From Nocardia asteroides (GTDB lineage Bacteria; Actinomycetota; Actinomycetes; Mycobacteriales; Mycobacteriaceae), in assembly GCF_021183625.1 (NCBI RefSeq), contig NZ_CP089214.1, positions 5,890,001-5,954,000 of the forward strand: a DNA stretch of 64,000 nt, given 5' to 3'. Of this stretch, positions 59,248-64,000 are shown in pieces. Numbering within the stretch: position 1 is the first letter of the stretch; each line of letters starts with the position of its first letter. The notes under the pieces are model-generated. The model searched no databases and was not told the origin of the DNA. It was given only the letters and a program-made list of their open reading frames with translations. A program made the position numbers and the translations under genes.

Positions 59248-61749
59248 GTGCGAGTAGCGCAGTCCTGGCTGACCGAGATCATCGCCCGCACCGTCCCGGA
59301 GTGGTCGGTGACGCCGGAGGAGCTCGACGCGGGATTCGTCCGGGTGGGGCTGGAGGTCGAGGAGGTCGACCGGCTCCAGCGGGTGACCGGTGACATCGAG
59401 CATCCGCTCGTGGTCGGCCGGGTGCTGGAGATCACCGAGCTCACCGAGTTCAAGAAGCCGATCCGGTTCTGCCGGGTCGACGTCGGCAACCCGGAGCCGC
59501 AGGAGATCATCTGCGGCGCGCGGAATTTCGCCGTCGGCGACCTGGTCGTCGTCGTGCTGCCGGGCGCGACGCTGCCCGGCGGGTTCCGGATCAGCTCGCG
59601 CAAGACCTACGGCCACACCTCGCACGGCATGATCTGCTCGGTCGCCGAGCTCGGGATCGGCAAGGACCACTCCGGCATCCTGGTGCTGGAGCCCGGCACC
59701 GCCGCCCCCGGCACCGACGCCAACGAACTGCTCGGGCTGGACGACACCGTCATCGAGCTGAACATCACCCCGGACCGCGGCTACTGCTTCTCGGTGCGCG
59801 GCCTCTCCCGCGAGCTGGCCTGCGGCTTCGACCTGGAGTACGCCGACCCGGCGGTCCGCACACTGCCGGATTCGGCCGCGCCCGCGTGGCCGATCACGCT
59901 GCAGCCGGAGTCGAAGTGCACCCGCTTCGCGGCCCGCCGGGTCACCGGGATCGACCCGAAGGCGGTGTCGCCCTGGTGGCTGCAGCGCAGGCTGCTGCTC
60001 TCCGGCGTGCGGCCGATCTCGCCCGCGGTGGACGTCACCAACTACGTCATGCTCGAGCTCGGCCAGCCGCTGCACGCCTTCGACGCCGCCGCGGTCAGCG
60101 GCGAGCTGGTGGTGCGGCAGGCGCGGCCGGGGGAGCGGCTGCGCACCCTGGACGACGTCGAGCGCACCCTCGACCCGGAGGACGTGGTGATCGCCGACGA
60201 GTCCGGCGTGGTCTCGCTGGCCGGCGTCATGGGCGGCGCGAGCACCGAGGTGAACGACGGCACCACCGACGTGCTGCTGGAGGCCGCCACCTGGAACCCG
60301 CTGCTCATCTACCGGACCGCGCGCAGGCACAAGCTGGTCTCCGAGGCGGGCAAGCGGTACGAGCGGGTGGTCGACCCGGAGCTCAACGTGGTCGCGCTGG
60401 ACCGTGCCGCCGCGCTGCTCGCCGAGATCGCGGGCGGCGTCGTCGGGGACGTGCTCAGCGACATCCGGGTGCCGGTCGAGCCCGCGCCCGCCATCGCCAT
60501 GGACATCGACCTGCCCGATCGCGTCGCCGGCGTCACCTACCCGACCGGCACCGCCGCGCGCAGGCTGGCGCAGATCGGCTGCACCGTCGAGGTCGCGGTG
60601 AGCGAGGTCGGGCACGGCCAGCTGCTGGTCACCCCGCCGAGCTGGCGGCCGGACCTGGCCCAGCCCGCCGACCTGGTCGAGGAGGTGCTGCGACTGGAGG
60701 GGCTCGAGCAGATCCCGTCGGTCGTGCCGACCGCGCCTGCCGGGCGCGGGCTGACCCCCGCGCAGCGCCGCCGCCGCGCGGTGAGCCGGGCGCTCGCCTT
60801 CGCCGGCTGCGTCGAGGTGCCGCCGCCGGTCTTCCTGCCCGCCGGGGTGTTCGACGTGTGGGGGCTGGACGACGACGACCCGCGGCGGACCACCACCCGG
60901 GTGCTGAACCCGCTCGACGCCGAGCGCCCCGAACTCGCCAGCACGCTGCTGCCCGGGCTGCTCGAGGTGGCCGCGCGCAATATCTCCCGGGGCGCGCGGG
61001 ACCTCGCGCTCTACGGCATCGCCCAGGTGGTGCTGCCCGGGCCGAACGTCCGTCCGGTCGCGGCGCTTCCGGTCGACCGCAGGCCCTCGTCGGAGCAGAT
61101 CGCCGAGCTGCTCGACTCGCTGCCCGCGCAGCCGGTGCACGTCGGCGCGGTGCTCAGCGGCCGTCGCGAGCCGCGCGGGCCGTGGGGGCCGGGCAGGCAG
61201 GCCGAGGCCGCCGATGCCTTCGCGCTGGCCGACGCGGTCGGCGACGCGGCTGGGGTCCGGATCGAGCGGCGCCCGGCCGCGCAGCTGCCCTGGCACCCGG
61301 GGCGCTGCGCCGAGCTGGTCGTCGACGGCGCCGTCGTCGGGTACGCGGGCGAGCTGCACCCGGCGGTGCTGGAGCGGGCCGGGCTGCCCGCCCGCACCTG
61401 CGCGCTCGAGCTCGACCTGGACGCCATCCCGCTGCGCGACACCCGCCCGGTGCCCGTGGTCTCGCCGTTCCCCGCGGTCCTGCAGGACGTTTCGGTGACA
61501 GTCGCCCGCTCGGTGCCTGCCGCCACCGTCGAGGCGGCGCTGCGCGACGGCGGCGGCACGCTGCTGGAGGAGATCGCGCTCTTCGACGTCTACGAGGGCG
61601 CGCAGGCAGGCGCCGACCGCCGCTCGCTCACCTACGCGCTCCGCTTCCGCGCGCCGGACCGCACCCTCACCGAGGACGAGGCGAGCGCCGCCCGCGATGC
61701 CGCGGTGGCCGCCGCGGCGAGCGCCGTCGGCGCGGAGCTGCGCGGGTAA
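59248..61749 (+). CDS. pheT: Phenylalanine-tRNA ligase beta subunit
   Basis: The 833-residue beta subunit begins MRVAQSWLTEII. The tRNA-binding (OB) domain occupies about 45-150 (EHPLVVGRVLEITELTEFKK). B3/B4 editing domain follows (CTRFAARRVTGIDPKAVSPW), then B5 and the catalytic-like core (ETRKLVSEAGKRYERV-type motif HKLVSEAGKRYERVVDPEL), and the C-terminal FDX-ACB domain (SPFPAVLQDVSVTVA). It forms the pheST operon with the alpha subunit. Confidence 0.97.
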   Translation: MRVAQSWLTEIIARTVPEWSVTPEELDAGFVRVGLEVEEVDRLQRVTGDIEHPLVVGRVLEITELTEFKKPIRFCRVDVGNPEPQEIICGARNFAVGDLVVVVLPGATLPGGFRISSRKTYGHTSHGMICSVAELGIGKDHSGILVLEPGTAAPGTDANELLGLDDTVIELNITPDRGYCFSVRGLSRELACGFDLEYADPAVRTLPDSAAPAWPITLQPESKCTRFAARRVTGIDPKAVSPWWLQRRLLLSGVRPISPAVDVTNYVMLELGQPLHAFDAAAVSGELVVRQARPGERLRTLDDVERTLDPEDVVIADESGVVSLAGVMGGASTEVNDGTTDVLLEAATWNPLLIYRTARRHKLVSEAGKRYERVVDPELNVVALDRAAALLAEIAGGVVGDVLSDIRVPVEPAPAIAMDIDLPDRVAGVTYPTGTAARRLAQIGCTVEVAVSEVGHGQLLVTPPSWRPDLAQPADLVEEVLRLEGLEQIPSVVPTAPAGRGLTPAQRRRRAVSRALAFAGCVEVPPPVFLPAGVFDVWGLDDDDPRRTTTRVLNPLDAERPELASTLLPGLLEVAARNISRGARDLALYGIAQVVLPGPNVRPVAALPVDRRPSSEQIAELLDSLPAQPVHVGAVLSGRREPRGPWGPGRQAEAADAFALADAVGDAAGVRIERRPAAQLPWHPGRCAELVVDGAVVGYAGELHPAVLERAGLPARTCALELDLDAIPLRDTRPVPVVSPFPAVLQDVSVTVARSVPAATVEAALRDGGGTLLEEIALFDVYEGAQAGADRRSLTYALRFRAPDRTLTEDEASAARDAAVAAAASAVGAELRG

Positions 61750-61780
61750 CGTCGGGGGAGTCCCCGGCGAAAGGCGCATC

Positions 61781-62062
61781 ATGCGAGCGGAATGGAACGG
61801 CGCGGTCCTGGCCGAGAGCGACGAGACCGTCGTGGTGGAGGGCAACCACTACTTCCCGGCGTCGTCGCTGAACCGGGCCTACTTCGGCGACAGCGACAAG
61901 CACAGCGTGTGCCCGTGGAAGGGCACCGCGTCGTACTACACGGTGACCGTCGACGGCGCGCGCAACCCCGACGCCGCCTGGTACTACCCGGACCCGAAGC
62001 CGAAGGCCGAGGAGATCAGGGACCGGGTGGCCTTCTGGCGCGGCGTCGAGATCACCGGATGA
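61781..62062 (+). CDS. DUF427 family protein
   Basis: The 93-residue protein has the DUF427 pattern: AEWNGAVLAESDETVVVEGN, YFPASSLNRAYFGDSDKHS, CPWKGTASYYTVTVDGA and AWYYPDPKPKAEEIRDRVAFW. The fold is a small beta domain with conserved Cys-Pro-Trp-Lys. Function is unknown; it is widespread in actinobacteria and plants. ATG 61781 has a gaaagg site. Its stop overlaps the ATG of the next gene (ATGA). Confidence 0.88.
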   Translation: MRAEWNGAVLAESDETVVVEGNHYFPASSLNRAYFGDSDKHSVCPWKGTASYYTVTVDGARNPDAAWYYPDPKPKAEEIRDRVAFWRGVEITG

Positions 62063-62859
62063 CGCTCGCGGTGCGCGCGGCGCGGCACCCGGCGAACGCG
62101 GTGATGCACGCGCTCACCTACCACCCGACCAGGGAGATCGCCTGGACCCCCGACCTGCTCGGGCTCGACTTCACCGAGCTCGCGCCGCGCACCGCGGACG
62201 GGGAGACGCTGCACGCCTGGTGGCTGCCTGCCCGCGAGCCGATCGGGCACATCCTCTTCGCGCACGGCAACGCCGGCAACATCGGTGATCGGCTGCCGAT
62301 CTTCGCGCTGCTCACCGCGGCCGGGTTCGACGTGCTCTCCTTCGACTACCGCGGGTACGGCCGCAGTACCGGGCGGCCCAGTGAGCGCGGCACCTACCTG
62401 GACGCCCGCGCCGCCCGCGCGGCGCTGCTCGCCCGCCCGGGGGTCGATCCGGAGCGCGTCGTCTACCTGGGGAAATCGCTCGGCGGGGCGGTGGTCACCG
62501 AGCTCGCGGCGGCGCACCCGCCCGCCGGTGCGGTGCTCATGTCCACCTTCACCGGGCTGCGCGCCGCGGCCCGCTCGGTCTTCCCGGTGATCCCGGCCCC
62601 GCTGGTGCCGGACGCCTACCCGACCCTGCGCCGCATCGGCGACCTGCGCATCCCGCTGCTGCTCATGCACGGCGACCGGGACGAACTGCTCCCCGTCGAG
62701 CACTCCCGCAGGCTCTACACCGCCGCCCCCGACCCCAAGCGCCTGGAGATCTTCCCCGGCTGCGGCCACAACGACCTCATCATGGGCGCCGGCCGCCGCT
62801 GGGCCGGGCTGATCGCCGAGTGGGCGCGCGCGGAGTGCGGGCTCGGCCGGACTCCGTAG
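62059..62859 (+). CDS. Alpha/beta hydrolase (BEM46-like)
   Basis: The 266-residue hydrolase has nucleophile Ser140 in YLGKSLGGAV, acid in HGDRDELLPVEH (Asp206 or 208) and base His237 in FPGCGHNDL. An oxyanion-type LFAHGNAGNIGDR motif is present. It resembles the YqkD/BEM46 thioesterase-lipase group. It overlaps DUF427 by four bases, so both may act together. No signal peptide is seen; a hydrophobic N-terminus MTLAVRAARHPANAVMHALT could be amphipathic. Substrate unknown. Confidence 0.9.
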   Translation: MTLAVRAARHPANAVMHALTYHPTREIAWTPDLLGLDFTELAPRTADGETLHAWWLPAREPIGHILFAHGNAGNIGDRLPIFALLTAAGFDVLSFDYRGYGRSTGRPSERGTYLDARAARAALLARPGVDPERVVYLGKSLGGAVVTELAAAHPPAGAVLMSTFTGLRAAARSVFPVIPAPLVPDAYPTLRRIGDLRIPLLLMHGDRDELLPVEHSRRLYTAAPDPKRLEIFPGCGHNDLIMGAGRRWAGLIAEWARAECGLGRTP

Positions 62860-62868
62860 CCTGGTGGC

Positions 62869-63375
62869 ATGACCGACTCAGCCGGAATCGGTGCGCTGCT
62901 CGCCGCGCTCCCGGACGACGAACTGCTCGCCGTACTCCGTGCCGCCACCGCGCAGCGGCCGACCTTCGCACGGGTGCACGCCGCGCTCGCCGAGCAGGCC
63001 ACCTCCGGCGCGCCGCTCGACGCGGTTGTGATTCCGGACACCCCGCGGCCGGGTACCGGTACCGCCCCGCAGCGGGCGCCCGGATCGCAGCAGGTCGGCG
63101 ACGGGTTTGCGGTACCGCCGGTACCGGTACCGCCGCCGGGTATGTCCGCTGCGCCGCCGACCGGCGGCTATACCGCCTCCGGCGTGCCGACATTCGACTC
63201 CGTTCGCGATAAGGTCGAGCAGCGCTTCGGCACCGCCCAGGGCCGGGAGGAGCTCGAACGCGAGACCACTGCCGGGCGCGGCGTCGAAGAACAGTGGCAG
63301 GCGCGCGAGGATGCGGCCCGCGACCGCCTCGACAAGATCCGGAAGTCGATGCGCGACGAATCCACCGGGCCGTGA
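62869..63375 (+). CDS. Hypothetical protein with Pro-rich linker
   Basis: I do not recognise this 168-residue protein. An acidic helical start (ALLAALPDDELLAVLRAATA) is followed by a Pro/Val-rich linker with PPVPVPPPG repeats (63100-63150, including a ggtaccggtacc palindrome) and a C-terminal helix FDSVRDKVEQRFGTAQGREEL. A TAGCCT ends six bases before the ATG (leaderless). It lies 34 bases upstream of the 63410 gene in the same direction. Function unknown. Confidence 0.7.
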   Translation: MTDSAGIGALLAALPDDELLAVLRAATAQRPTFARVHAALAEQATSGAPLDAVVIPDTPRPGTGTAPQRAPGSQQVGDGFAVPPVPVPPPGMSAAPPTGGYTASGVPTFDSVRDKVEQRFGTAQGREELERETTAGRGVEEQWQAREDAARDRLDKIRKSMRDESTGP

Positions 63376-63409
63376 CACCCGCCGGCTCGGCGACACGAGA
63401 GTGGAGAAC

Positions 63410-64000
63410 ATGCCCGAGCCGCGCGAGATCGCCGAACGACTCCTCGACGCCCAGGTCGACTTCCTGCTCGCGGAGGTGACCGGCGACCGCTTCGCCGAGG
63501 TCGTCGCCCGCGACGTCGGGGCCGTGCTCGGCGTCGCCGAGACCATCCTGGTCCGCGATGTCGTCGCCCCGGAGCAGGCCAAGCAGACCGTGGCGACCGT
63601 GGTCGAGCTGATCGGCGGCAGCCCCGTCTTCGCCGACATGTCCGGCGTCTTCGCCGACTCGATCTACACCCACATCGCGGAGAACGACGAGTACACGCTC
63701 GGCGAGGTGGTCGAGCGGCAGCCGGTCGAGGCGCTGCTGGCGAAGATCCTCGGCATGCACCAGGCGCAGGAGCGGATCCTGAGCAGGCTCACCGAGAGCC
63801 CGCTGGTCGCCACCGTCGCCTCGAAATTCGTGGACAAGCTGATCGACGACTTCATGCAGGCCAACCGGCAGCGCGCGGAGAAGATCCCCGGCGTCGGCTC
63901 GCTGGTCTCGCTGGGGCAGTCGGCCGCCAACCGGGCGCGGAAGGCCGCCGCCGACAACGCCTTCCTCAGCGACATGGCGGACAGGGGCGCGCGCTTCGCC
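63410..64000 (+). CDS. Hypothetical protein (3' partial)
   Basis: The frame opens at ATG 63410 with a gagtggag site and runs off the window after 197 codons. It begins MPEPREIAERLLDAQVDFLL and is alpha-helical and acidic (VGAVLGVAETILVRDVVAPE, PVEALLAKILGMHQAQERIL). It ends in a Lys/Arg-rich part (NRARKAAADNAFLSDMADRG). No signal or membrane segment is seen. It follows the 62869 gene, so both may be one operon. Product and full length are unknown. Confidence 0.7.
   Translation, partial: MPEPREIAERLLDAQVDFLLAEVTGDRFAEVVARDVGAVLGVAETILVRDVVAPEQAKQTVATVVELIGGSPVFADMSGVFADSIYTHIAENDEYTLGEVVERQPVEALLAKILGMHQAQERILSRLTESPLVATVASKFVDKLIDDFMQANRQRAEKIPGVGSLVSLGQSAANRARKAAADNAFLSDMADRGARFA

Noticed and set aside
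58060..61845. A minus-strand open frame of 1261 codons opposite pheST
   Set aside because: It is the antisense shadow of pheS and pheT, which have full functional motifs.

Overview
The window looks like chromosomal DNA of a Nocardia-like, mycolate-containing actinomycete. GC content is very high, GTG starts are common and many genes appear to have leaderless promoters. Several proteins match Mycobacterium tuberculosis counterparts closely from memory: PdtaR, RpsA, CoaE, the USP Rv1636, DevR/DevS, beta-carbonic anhydrase Rv1284 and InfC. The backbone order trpB-trpA-lgt-pyk-tesB ... tRNA-Leu-pdtaR ... polA-rpsA-coaE-uvrB-USP ... uvrA ... infC-rpmI-rplT-TrmH-pheS-pheT follows M. tuberculosis Rv1612 to about Rv1650. 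That assignment is recall plus inference; no search was run.

Region by region. 1-8.4 kb: the end of the tryptophan operon, Lgt, a TM2 protein, a polar amino-acid importer without its ATPase, pyruvate kinase and acyl-CoA thioesterase II. 8.4-11.5 kb: a tyrosine phosphatase, then a probably acquired stretch (XRE/TPR regulator, small basic protein) next to tRNA-Leu(CAA) and a stray T-arm-like sequence. 11.6-19.2 kb: PdtaR, a complete five-gene branched-chain amino-acid ABC importer and a zinc metallopeptidase. 19.3-26.3 kb: polA, carbonic anhydrase, a stand-alone LeuA-type regulatory domain, thioredoxin, a 2H phosphoesterase and a decarboxylating dehydrogenase. 26.5-34 kb: a complete polar amino-acid ABC importer, a LysR regulator divergent from a frameshifted FAD oxidase, an SPFH protein with a ribbon-helix-helix partner, and a methyltransferase. 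34-43 kb: rpsA, coaE, uvrB, VOC/AraC/DoxX genes and a cAMP-type USP. 43-50.6 kb: HelR-like ATPase, a PAS-GGDEF protein, DevS, a ribosome-hibernation factor with a DevR-like box, and DevR. 50.8-64 kb: uvrA with a histone-like tail, two tandem unannotated micropeptide genes, infC-rpmI-rplT, an rRNA methyltransferase, pheST, and small hypothetical genes.

The genes suggest several working units: tryptophan synthase (TrpAB); three amino-acid uptake systems; excision repair (UvrA, UvrB, PolA); translation (S1, IF3, L35, L20, PheST, an rRNA methylase); and a hypoxia/dormancy module in which DevS and DevR probably control the divergent hibernation factor through the box at 48965-48979.

The least explained element is the tandem pair of 31- and 32-residue hydrophobic peptide genes at 54288-54510. 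Each has its own ribosome binding site, and the pair is bounded by strong terminators. No transposase, integrase, CRISPR array or prophage gene was seen.
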